Below, one piece after another: positions 57,069-64,000 of a stretch of 64,000 nucleotides of DNA (positions are counted from its first letter, which is position 1; the number at the start of each line of letters is the position of its first letter). Source of the stretch: an uncultured Pelagimonas sp. Lineage in GTDB: Bacteria; Pseudomonadota; Alphaproteobacteria; Rhodobacterales; Rhodobacteraceae. The stretch lies in NCBI RefSeq assembly GCF_947498515.1, contig NZ_CANMKO010000015.1, positions 22,406-86,405 of the forward strand. The letters are read 5' to 3'. The position numbers and the translations under genes are program-made. The notes beneath the pieces are model-generated. The model saw nothing but the letters and a program-made list of their open reading frames with translations, was not told the origin of the DNA and searched no databases.

Positions 57069-57952
57069 AAACTGCCTCAATAAACGCAGAATCAAAAGAA
57101 ATTCCATTCAGCGATAGAGATTTTGGTTCTCTAGCGTGCTTGGCAAAGTCAAAATTCGGTTTAAACTTGGCCGAAAGCAAAAAACCTTTGGTTTATTCTA
57201 GGCTTTCAAAGCGACTAAGAGCCAGGAATGTATCAAGCTTTTCAGAATACATCTCCCTATTGTCGATTCCGGAGGAAGAAAGTGAAAGATTCGAGCTTAT
57301 TTCCGCGTTGACAACCAATGTAACAAGTTTTTTCCGCGAGAATCATCACTTCGAAACCCTTCAGGAAGTCTTAAGTACGGAGCTCATACCAAAAGCGAAG
57401 TCAGGACATCGAGTTCGAATATGGTCCGCAGGTTGTTCCGCTGGCCCAGAACCATACTCAACCGCGATGACCATATTTAACAAATTCCCAGACGTCGACC
57501 AATACGACGTTAAGATACTGGCGACAGATATTGATCCAAAGGTGATTTCAAAAGCGCGCGAGGGAAAATACTCCATTGATGAGCTTGACGGGATTTCTGA
57601 CATCTACAAACATCAATGGATAAAACCAGTCGACGAAGGGTCAAACTTCATCGTATCAGATAAATTGAAAAATTTGATCACTTTTAACGAACTCAATCTT
57701 ATATCAAATTGGCCTTTCAATGGTCCATTCGATGTAATTTTTTGCCGAAATGTTGCTATTTACTTTGATCAGGCAACGCAACAAAATCTATGGAGTAGGT
57801 TTTGTGACCTATTAACGCCTAAAGGTTTACTATTCATTGGGCACTCAGAGAGAGTAACAGGTCCAGCGACTGGTAATCTCGAGGGCATTGGGATCACAAG
57901 TTACCACAAGGTCACAAATCGTGTGCAAAACACGCAAAACAGGAGTGTATGA
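57065..57952 (+). CDS. cheR: Chemotaxis protein methyltransferase CheR
   Basis: The product has 295 residues. SKRLRARNVSSFSEYISLLS, then ELISALTTNVTSFFRENHHFETL (the NxTxFFR motif), RIWSAGCSAGPEPYSTAMTIF (SAM site), DVKILATDIDPKVISKAREGKY and DVIFCRNVAIYFDQATQQNLWSRF are all diagnostic of CheR. It methylates receptor glutamates. Coupled on both sides by ATGA overlaps. The region is AT-richer than the flanking genes. Confidence 0.95.
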   Translation: MKTASINAESKEIPFSDRDFGSLACLAKSKFGLNLAESKKPLVYSRLSKRLRARNVSSFSEYISLLSIPEEESERFELISALTTNVTSFFRENHHFETLQEVLSTELIPKAKSGHRVRIWSAGCSAGPEPYSTAMTIFNKFPDVDQYDVKILATDIDPKVISKAREGKYSIDELDGISDIYKHQWIKPVDEGSNFIVSDKLKNLITFNELNLISNWPFNGPFDVIFCRNVAIYFDQATQQNLWSRFCDLLTPKGLLFIGHSERVTGPATGNLEGIGITSYHKVTNRVQNTQNRSV

Positions 57953-58338
57953 TGGGTTTGAAGGAATCTCTGAGAGTGATGGTCGTTGATGATATGGCCA
58001 CAAGCCGCGGTCTTATCACCCAAGCTCTGGATGATATTGGTGTTAAGAACTACATTACTGAGAACGATGGCCGAAAAGCTTTGGACCGGTTGTCGACTAG
58101 CCCGGTTCACCTCGTGTTGTCCGACTATAATATGCCTGGTCTGGATGGATTAGGGCTACTGAAAGCTGTACGCTCTCATCCACCTACGCAAAAAATTGGT
58201 TTTATTTTGGTTACTGGTCGCCCAACCCCAGAAATTGTAAATGAAGCAAAAAAACTTGGGTTGAACAATATGATAAAAAAGCCTTTTACGGCTTCATCTA
58301 TGAAGCAATGCATAGAAAGTGTTGTGGGCCGTCTATGA
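57949..58338 (+). CDS. CheY-type response regulator, second copy
   Basis: The product has 129 residues. VMVVDDMATSRGLITQAL supplies the acidic pair Asp14/Asp15, LVLSDYNMPGLDG the acceptor Asp59, FILVTGRPTP the Thr, and MIKKPFTASSM the Lys. It overlaps the cheR stop codon. A second CheY in such operons often acts as a phosphate sink or specifies another motor or output. Confidence 0.92.
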   Translation: MMGLKESLRVMVVDDMATSRGLITQALDDIGVKNYITENDGRKALDRLSTSPVHLVLSDYNMPGLDGLGLLKAVRSHPPTQKIGFILVTGRPTPEIVNEAKKLGLNNMIKKPFTASSMKQCIESVVGRL

Positions 58339-58694
58339 ACAGTGCGTCCAATACTCATCTACCACACCACATCGCTACAGTACGTGTTGCTACTGAACTG
58401 TATGGATTACGTGAAAGACTTGAACGAGTGGAGCATGGATTGGAAGTGGTGTTTTTGGAGGCCGAGAATGTTCCCAGCGGCCAAACCATTGAAATGCTTC
58501 AAGAGCTTGATGTTTTACAACAATCTGTTGGTGCATTGGCAGGCTATTTAAATCGCCTTGCAGAAATGGTTAATTCTGAAGGGAATGTTTCCACGAGTGA
58601 TGCCGTGGATGTGGTGCCACTACGAGAGATGGCACAGCGCCTAAACGGTTTACCAGCAAAGGCACAGGACGCTGGAGTTGCTGAGCTTTTTTAA
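58335..58694 (+). CDS. Small coiled-coil protein of chemotaxis operon
   Basis: The product has 119 residues from ATG 58335, overlapping the CheY stop as ATGA. VATELYGLRERLERVEHGLEVVFLEAEN is followed by heptad-like IEMLQELDVLQQSVGALAGYLNRLAEMVN. It is not recognisable as CheZ or CheX. Position between CheY and CheB suggests a phosphatase or an adaptor, but there is no direct evidence. Confidence 0.7.
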   Translation: MNSASNTHLPHHIATVRVATELYGLRERLERVEHGLEVVFLEAENVPSGQTIEMLQELDVLQQSVGALAGYLNRLAEMVNSEGNVSTSDAVDVVPLREMAQRLNGLPAKAQDAGVAELF

Positions 58695-58779
58695 GTAAAT
58701 TATAAGTAGGTTTCTCTAAATATAGATATGCCGCGCTGAGAATATAAAATTCCAACAACGCAGGTTCAGGAGGCAATCT

Positions 58780-59898
58780 GTGACAAACAAAACGGTAATT
58801 GTCGCAACTTCAAACGCTACACAAAGAAACCAAATCTCTGAACTTGTTGAAAGGATCCTTGGCTTTCAAGTCATCGGTTGCACCGGTGATCTGATGAATA
58901 CCTATAATCTAGTCGAATCTCGCGTACCAAATGCTGTTTTAATTTCAGATTCGCTTGCGAATTTGGAAGAATTCGAAGTCATGAGGGCGCTGTTTTCTAC
59001 CTTGGATGTTCGTTGGTTGGTTTTAACCGCTCCTAATAAAGCCCATCGATCGACGTCTTCTACAAACGTAGGTTCGGACCTTTTTTCCGTCCCTGGAAAC
59101 GCAACCGCAACTGTCATAGAAGGACAACTACGCAGTCTGACGCGATCAGGGCCTTGCCGGCACCCACCGGCCAAGCAGAGTGCGTCGGCTAAGGAAAGAA
59201 CTGATGCCCGCCTCGCTATGCAACGATCAAAAATGCCGGCATGTGCCCCCAAAACACATAAGCATAAGGTTGCAAGCCCTAAAAGCAGCAGGGCATCCCA
59301 ATCAGAACCTATCATTTTGATAGGTGCCAGCACCGGTGGTGTCGACGCGCTTTTGAAAGTTCTGTCGTGCTTTCCATCCAATTGCCCGCCTACAATGATT
59401 GTTCAGCATACTGGCTTGGGTTTCGGCGCAAGTTTAGCAGGGCTTTTGAATCGCCAATGCGCTCCAAGCGTAAAATTGGCACAGGAACCCACTCCATTGA
59501 AGCGTGGAAATGTAATAATAGGCGCCGGAAACAAAGCCCATTTGGTACTCGAAACAGGTTCAATACTGTCCGCTACCCTTCAGCACGGTGACCAAGTTAC
59601 AGGGCACTTACCCTCAGTAGATATGCTTTTCGAGTCATCTGTCCAGTTAGCACCCCGAATTTCTGCGGCAATTTTGACTGGCATGGGAAGAGACGGAGCG
59701 AAAGGACTATTAAAGTTACGTCAAGCGGGTGCCGTAACCTTTGCCCAAGATGAAGCAAGCTCTGTCGTGTATGGCATGCCACGAGCAGCCGTAGAAATCG
59801 GTGCGGCGCAATCTACTTTGCCAATTGATCAAATTGGGCCTGCTCTGTTGAAAGGCCCCAAATGGCACAGTGTTCAGCACAGAAAGGTGCTCTCATGA
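58780..59898 (+). CDS. cheB: Chemotaxis methylesterase CheB with degenerate receiver
   Basis: The product has 372 residues, starting at GTG 58780 behind AGGAGG. The receiver (1-110) keeps Asp57 in VLISDSL but not the acidic pair (TVIVATSNATQ has A9, T10 and S11). A basic linker (115-170) is followed by the methylesterase: IILIGASTGGVDAL with Ser184, VQHTG with His210 and ILTGMGRDGAKG with Asp305. It demethylates or deamidates receptors; loss of the Mg2+ site suggests phosphorylation-independent control. Confidence 0.93.
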   Translation: MTNKTVIVATSNATQRNQISELVERILGFQVIGCTGDLMNTYNLVESRVPNAVLISDSLANLEEFEVMRALFSTLDVRWLVLTAPNKAHRSTSSTNVGSDLFSVPGNATATVIEGQLRSLTRSGPCRHPPAKQSASAKERTDARLAMQRSKMPACAPKTHKHKVASPKSSRASQSEPIILIGASTGGVDALLKVLSCFPSNCPPTMIVQHTGLGFGASLAGLLNRQCAPSVKLAQEPTPLKRGNVIIGAGNKAHLVLETGSILSATLQHGDQVTGHLPSVDMLFESSVQLAPRISAAILTGMGRDGAKGLLKLRQAGAVTFAQDEASSVVYGMPRAAVEIGAAQSTLPIDQIGPALLKGPKWHSVQHRKVLS

Positions 59899-60428
59899 AC
59901 TTTCAACGTGAAAAGCTAGTGAATGTCATCCAAGGAGATTACACTATCTCCGATGACTCTGAAGCAGTTCTTACAACTGTGCTAGGATCATGCATAGCTG
60001 TATGTCTTTCAGACACCGTTCGGGGAATCGGTGGAATGAACCACTTTCTCTTACCAAATCGTGACGGTGCAGAAGGGGAAAACGTCCGATATGGGGCGTA
60101 TGCTATGGAATTACTTATCAACGGGTTGTTGAAACAAGGCGCGGAACGAAGCAAACTGCAGGCCAAGGTTTTTGGTGGTGGAAACATGATAGGTACTCTT
60201 CGTAACATTGGGAAAGACAATGCTGAGTTCGCTCGCCAGTTCCTATCAGACGAAGGAATCCCTTGCTTGGCAGAAAGCACAGGTGGCACCCAAGCACGAC
60301 GTATTCGGTTCTGGCCGACAACTGGGCGGGTGAAGCAGCTCCTTGTTTGCAGTGATGCAGCGCCAACCGAAGCGGCGAAACCTGTGGCTCCCCCCAAACC
60401 AATTTTGGAAGACATCACGTTGTTTTGA
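59895..60428 (+). CDS. cheD: Chemoreceptor glutamine deamidase CheD
   Basis: The product has 177 residues, overlapping cheB by ATGA. VLTTVLGSCIAVCLSDTVRGIGGMNHFLLP shows the Cys-His pair of the papain-like deamidase; KVFGGGNMIGTL and NAEFARQFLSDEGIPCLAESTGGTQARRIRFWPTTGRV follow the family. It deamidates receptor glutamines and can bind CheC. The C-terminal 30 residues are a Pro/Ala tail. Confidence 0.95.
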   Translation: MNFQREKLVNVIQGDYTISDDSEAVLTTVLGSCIAVCLSDTVRGIGGMNHFLLPNRDGAEGENVRYGAYAMELLINGLLKQGAERSKLQAKVFGGGNMIGTLRNIGKDNAEFARQFLSDEGIPCLAESTGGTQARRIRFWPTTGRVKQLLVCSDAAPTEAAKPVAPPKPILEDITLF

Positions 60429-60515
60429 ACTTGTCTTGTCGGCATCCAATTGCGACTTGATTGCGGTGTGCCTTATTTACAAGACATGGTAATGGGCTTT
60501 CGGTAGGAGTCCACA

Positions 60516-62675
60516 ATGCAGAAAACTGATTTCCCCTTTACCCGCGATCTAGTGTTGGTCGGTGGCGGTCATAGTCATGCCTTGGTGTTGCGAAAATGGG
60601 GAATGAACCCGTTAGCGGGTGTTCGAGTGACTTTGATAAATCCGGGCCCAACTGCGCCCTACTCCGGAATGCTACCCGGTTTTCTTGCCGGGCACTATCA
60701 ACGGTCCGAGTTGGACATCGATTTGATCCGATTAGCCCGATTTTCAGGTGCCCGTGTTATACTCGGGAAAGCATCCGGTCTTGATCAAGAAAAGCAGCTC
60801 GTTTCACTTGAATGTGGACAGAACATTCACTTTGATATCGCATCGATCGATGTCGGCATCACAAGCAAAATGCCTACTTTACAAGGCTTTTCACAACATG
60901 GGACTCCCGCCAAACCGCTGCACGCTTTTGCATACGCTTGGGAACAATTTCGCCAGAAACCCGGAGATGCCAACGTTGCCGTAATTGGTGGAGGTATAGC
61001 CGGCGTAGAAATTGCTCTTGCCTTTGCTCATGCGTTGTCCATTCGCCAACGCGGCTACAAAGTCACTTTGATTGATGCTGGAAGCGTAGTTGGTTCTCTT
61101 CGCCAATCGGCTCGGACGAAACTGATAGCGGAGTTGCAATCCTATAACATAGACATCCTTGAACACGCCAAGATATCCGAAATATCGGCACTTGGCGTTG
61201 TTTTAGAGGGTGAAAATCTGATTCCTGCAGGTTTTGTTTGTGGAGCTGCAGGCGCACACCCGCATTCTTGGCTACGCAGCACTGGCCTAGATTTGAACGA
61301 TGGGTTCATTGAAGTGTCATCAACTCTACAAAGTTCGAACCCTTCGATTTTTGCGGTTGGAGATTGCGCCCATATGTCGGAATCTCCACGCCCAAAGGCA
61401 GGGGTTTTCGCAGTTCGACAAGCCGATACTTTGTTTGACAATTTGCGCGCCACGCTTGCTGAAAACCGGAGGTTGAAGCATTATCAACCTCAAAAAGACT
61501 ATTTGAAACTAATCTCCCTAGGGCGAAAGTCTGCTCTTGGAGACAGATTTGGGGTCGCTTTTCGGGGGGCTGCAGTATGGCGATGGAAAAACCGCATTGA
61601 CCAGAGCTTTATGTCTAAGTTCAAAAATCTACCTGGTACTAATCAGCCAGAACCGCCCACAGAATGCGCAGCAGGATTAAAGGGAGAACTCGGAGGCCCA
61701 CCACTATGTGGAGGATGCGCTTCTAAACTCGGTCAACCGGCCCTCGAATATGCGCTGGCACAAAGATCACTCTTTGATCGGCCTGATATCCGACGACTTC
61801 CAGGAGATGATGCCGCGATACTTTGCACAGGCGGCGTACAACAAGTCATCAGCACCGACCACCTCAGAGCCTTTGTAAATGATCCAATCGTGATGACAAA
61901 AATCGCGGCAAATCATGCGTTGGGCGATATCTGGTCGATGGGGGCCACGCCGCAGGTCGCGACCGCCACAATAATCTTGCCACGACTGTCGACAGCTTTG
62001 GCCACCCGGTCACTCCATGAGATTATGACCACCGCCGATCACATTTTTTCCGAGGTCGGAGCAGTCATTGCCGGCGGGCACAGTTCGCAGGGGAGCGAAT
62101 TAACCATTGGTTTCACAGTTGTCGGAACATGCGATACAGCACCTATAACAATTTCCGGTGCCTCACCTGGCCAATCCTTAATTCTGACCAAACCTATTGG
62201 CTCTGGGGTTCTGATGGCCGCGGAAATGTCTGGGCTGGCCGAAGGAGACTGGGTTGCATTCGCTCTTGAGCAAATGTGCCAATCTCAGGCGCAAGCCGCA
62301 CGCATCCTCGGGAAAGCTAAGGCTATGACTGATGTCACTGGCTTCGGGCTCGCCGGGCATTTGATGAATATCTGTCAGGCTTCAAATGTCGGAGCTGATT
62401 TAAACCTCGAAGCGGTCCCAACATTTCCAGGGGCCATCGAGCTTGCTACGCAAAAAATCCGCTCGTCCCTTTTTCTTGAAAACAAACAGGTTTTGCCGGA
62501 CACGAGGTCATCGCCAATAAATGATCTGTTGTTCGACCCTCAAACTGCAGGTGGTCTTTTGGCCGCCGTCGAAGGCGATCCCGCTCCAATTTTGGCCTCA
62601 CTAGAAGCAGCGGACTACACCGCGGCCCTTATTGGACGCACAACAGACAAGATTGGTCAGATTTCCATCTGCTGA
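60516..62675 (+). CDS. selD: FAD-dependent oxidoreductase fused to selenide, water dikinase
   Basis: The product has 719 residues. Residues 10-360 form a pyridine-nucleotide disulfide oxidoreductase-like part (LVLVGGGHSHALVLRKW for FAD, VAVIGGGIAGVEIALAF for NAD, VGDCAHM). Residues 390-719 are SelD: CGGC (398-401), LPGDDAAIL, STDHLRAFVNDP, IAANHALGDIWSMGATP, GVAT... and MTDVTGFGLAGHL, with FDPQTAGGLLA. It makes selenophosphate from selenide and ATP; the N-terminal enzyme may supply reduced selenium. It converges on mnmH with 19-bp overlap. Confidence 0.93.
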   Translation: MQKTDFPFTRDLVLVGGGHSHALVLRKWGMNPLAGVRVTLINPGPTAPYSGMLPGFLAGHYQRSELDIDLIRLARFSGARVILGKASGLDQEKQLVSLECGQNIHFDIASIDVGITSKMPTLQGFSQHGTPAKPLHAFAYAWEQFRQKPGDANVAVIGGGIAGVEIALAFAHALSIRQRGYKVTLIDAGSVVGSLRQSARTKLIAELQSYNIDILEHAKISEISALGVVLEGENLIPAGFVCGAAGAHPHSWLRSTGLDLNDGFIEVSSTLQSSNPSIFAVGDCAHMSESPRPKAGVFAVRQADTLFDNLRATLAENRRLKHYQPQKDYLKLISLGRKSALGDRFGVAFRGAAVWRWKNRIDQSFMSKFKNLPGTNQPEPPTECAAGLKGELGGPPLCGGCASKLGQPALEYALAQRSLFDRPDIRRLPGDDAAILCTGGVQQVISTDHLRAFVNDPIVMTKIAANHALGDIWSMGATPQVATATIILPRLSTALATRSLHEIMTTADHIFSEVGAVIAGGHSSQGSELTIGFTVVGTCDTAPITISGASPGQSLILTKPIGSGVLMAAEMSGLAEGDWVAFALEQMCQSQAQAARILGKAKAMTDVTGFGLAGHLMNICQASNVGADLNLEAVPTFPGAIELATQKIRSSLFLENKQVLPDTRSSPINDLLFDPQTAGGLLAAVEGDPAPILASLEAADYTAALIGRTTDKIGQISIC

Positions 62676-63715
62676 AGGTCCGTAGCAATCTGGCGCGTTA
62701 CAACATCAATTGCTCCGACTGACAGATCCGCCACGTCAAAGCGACGGATGACCTTAGGCCCGACAGATCGAATAGACTTATCATAAGCCGGATCATAATG
62801 ATCTTGCGACAAGGCTAGACACAATTGTACATTCTCGCCGCGTTCAATCAATTGCATCCAGTTGTCAACGGTGGCATGCCCTCGAAAATGTCGCAAAGGC
62901 TGAAGCCGCGCCACCAGTTCCTCACGATTTTCAAGCACATCACTATAGGTTTGAGACAAGTATTTGGCGCGCGCGAACAAATGAGCAGTGACCTCGAACC
63001 ATGGGGCCTTCTTCATTGCCTCCCAAAGTGACGGCGGTAGGTTCAACTTACCAATTTTGCTGCTTTCGGCCTCGACCAAAACGGGGCGCTTCGGATCAAA
63101 GCCGCTCAACGTTTGCGCCAGTATGCTTTCAAACCGCTTTTGGGCTGGTTGCCCGCTCGGCATCGCGCCAAGCAATGATCCACGATGCTGCGCGACTCCT
63201 TCCAGATCAAGAACTTGAGCCCCAAGGTCTCTAAGCCTATGTAAAATGTCCGTTTTGGCGGTTCCAGTGTAGCCGCCCAATTGAACAAACCTCAGATCCA
63301 AGGTTGAATCATAGAGCAATTGGGTAACCTGACGCCTGTAACTGCGATACCCGCCTTCGATTAGATCAGACCGCCATCCAATCTCGCGCAGCATCCATGA
63401 AAAAGAACCCGATCGCTTCCCGCCTCGCCAGCAATAAACCAAGGGTTTCCAGCCACCTTCATGGTGGCTAAGATTTTTTTCAATGTGATTGGCAGCGTTG
63501 CGAAAAACCAAGGCGGCCCCAATTTTGCGCGCCTTAAAGGGGCTTTCTTGCTTGTAAATTGTTCCAACCATTGCTCGCTCGTGGTCGTCCAAAACCGGGA
63601 GGTTAATAGCTCCAGGAATATGGTCTTCAGCGAACTCTGCTGGGCTTCGAACATCAATAACGGTGTCATAACCGTGTTTCTGGATCGCCTGAAACGACAT
63701 TAATTTAAGAGTCAT
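62657..63715 (-). CDS. mnmH: tRNA 2-selenouridine synthase (SelU/YbbB)
   Basis: The product has 352 residues. An N-terminal rhodanese domain carries DVRSPAEFAEDHIPGAINLP and PLVYCWRGGKRSGSF with catalytic Cys95. The P-loop-like GGYTGTAKTDIL (147-155) starts the second domain. It replaces sulfur by selenium in the wobble 2-thiouridine of certain tRNAs, using selenophosphate made by SelD; the adjoining selD gene confirms the pair. Confidence 0.94.
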   Translation of the reverse strand: MTLKLMSFQAIQKHGYDTVIDVRSPAEFAEDHIPGAINLPVLDDHERAMVGTIYKQESPFKARKIGAALVFRNAANHIEKNLSHHEGGWKPLVYCWRGGKRSGSFSWMLREIGWRSDLIEGGYRSYRRQVTQLLYDSTLDLRFVQLGGYTGTAKTDILHRLRDLGAQVLDLEGVAQHRGSLLGAMPSGQPAQKRFESILAQTLSGFDPKRPVLVEAESSKIGKLNLPPSLWEAMKKAPWFEVTAHLFARAKYLSQTYSDVLENREELVARLQPLRHFRGHATVDNWMQLIERGENVQLCLALSQDHYDPAYDKSIRSVGPKVIRRFDVADLSVGAIDVVTRQIATDLQQMEI

Positions 63716-64000
63716 TGGAAATCACTACAGAACAAACAAATTCACCGAAAGCACAAACGGACATGTCGCCTCTCTGTTCAGGTCAGCGCTGTTCGCCAAC
63801 AAAGGGCCAAGTTGATGCTAGCTCACTTTACGATGCAGCCGTATCTTGCCGCAAACCTGTCCAAGACAGTTGGAACCGCTTCATACTGCCTGGCAAAACT
63901 GTGGCGCGCAACGTCCAAACTGTACCGCCCCGTTTTTCCCGGAGGCTGATTACTCCGTTTCAGGCGACTTTATCGAACTTGTTGCATTGTTCATAGAACT
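63716..64000. other. Right-edge stretch without a recognisable gene
   Basis: Only one frame of 93 codons opens on the plus strand directly before mnmH (63715), and it shows no domain, no hydrophobic pattern and unusual codon use. A possible short frame on the opposite strand stops early. I see nothing here beyond the region upstream of mnmH, which should contain its promoter. Confidence 0.6.

Noticed and set aside
63715..63996. 93-codon frame at the right edge
   Set aside because: No domain or plausible ribosome site; it appears to be part of the upstream region of mnmH.
1..64000. CRISPR array
   Set aside because: No series of regularly spaced identical repeats was seen. The closest patterns are the GTTAC array and the 11-bp tandem, both too short.

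Overview
This 64 kb window looks like a chromosomal segment of a marine-type alphaproteobacterium, most likely Rhodobacteraceae (Roseobacter group). The reasons are the protein families seen (GTA-like tail proteins, a DUF6324 protein, MmcB, a NirD-L fusion, NnrS, tandem MerR regulators beside acyl-CoA dehydrogenases), GTG/ATGA-coupled operons and fairly high GC. No species is claimed.

Positions 1 to about 21,646 are a siphovirus-type prophage cut by the left window edge. The minus strand carries the tail module (tape measure, a tail assembly chaperone pair with a canonical -1 slippery heptamer, tail tube, completion proteins), the head module (connector, HK97 capsid, protease, portal), the terminases and HNH nuclease, and then a replication module (SF3-like helicase, zinc-finger/Toprim primase, ParB-like protein, adenine methyltransferase). 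A 280-bp gene-free stretch with ten GTTAC cores lies at the downstream end of the replication operon. The lysogeny region has four copies of one 18-bp operator at two divergent promoters and two accessory genes. The plus-strand early genes end in an excisionase-like protein and an integrase abutting a tRNA-His gene.

From 21.8 to 25.8 kb there are housekeeping and small genes (GNAT, DUF6324, MmcB), a self-contained cupin-ArsR-SRPBCC operon with its operator, and a long structured RNA candidate with a 6S-like architecture. From 25.5 to 32.1 kb there is a heme d1-type operon (nirE, nirDL, nirG, nirH, nirJ, cbiX-like, small membrane protein) divergent from nnrS, with an FNR/DNR-type box between them. 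nirS, nirC, nirF and nirN are not beside it.

From 32.2 to 42.3 kb come PhoX phosphatase, pth, a serine hydrolase, a DUF2237 protein, an unusual soluble slipin preceded by two abutting tRNA-like genes and a candidate sigma-54 promoter with upstream inverted repeats, trpB, a MATE exporter and two thioesterases. From 42.4 to 53.6 kb lies a beta-oxidation locus: two MerR regulators, two acyl-CoA dehydrogenases, a GST, a thiolase, a four-gene NTF2-like/cupin insert and FadB. From 53.7 to 60.4 kb there is a compact, AT-richer chemotaxis operon (STAS, CheY, CheA, CheW, CheR, CheY, a small unknown protein, CheB with a degenerate receiver, CheD) without a receptor gene. It is followed by an oxidoreductase-SelD fusion converging on the tRNA 2-selenouridine synthase gene, so selenophosphate made by one would feed the other. 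I see no gene in the last 285 bp.

The most unusual item, in my reading, is the slipin/tRNA-like/sigma-54-type locus at 36.6 to 38.5 kb. It resembles in outline the RNA-repair regulons that pair tRNA-like RNAs with sigma-54 control, but no ligase gene is present here.
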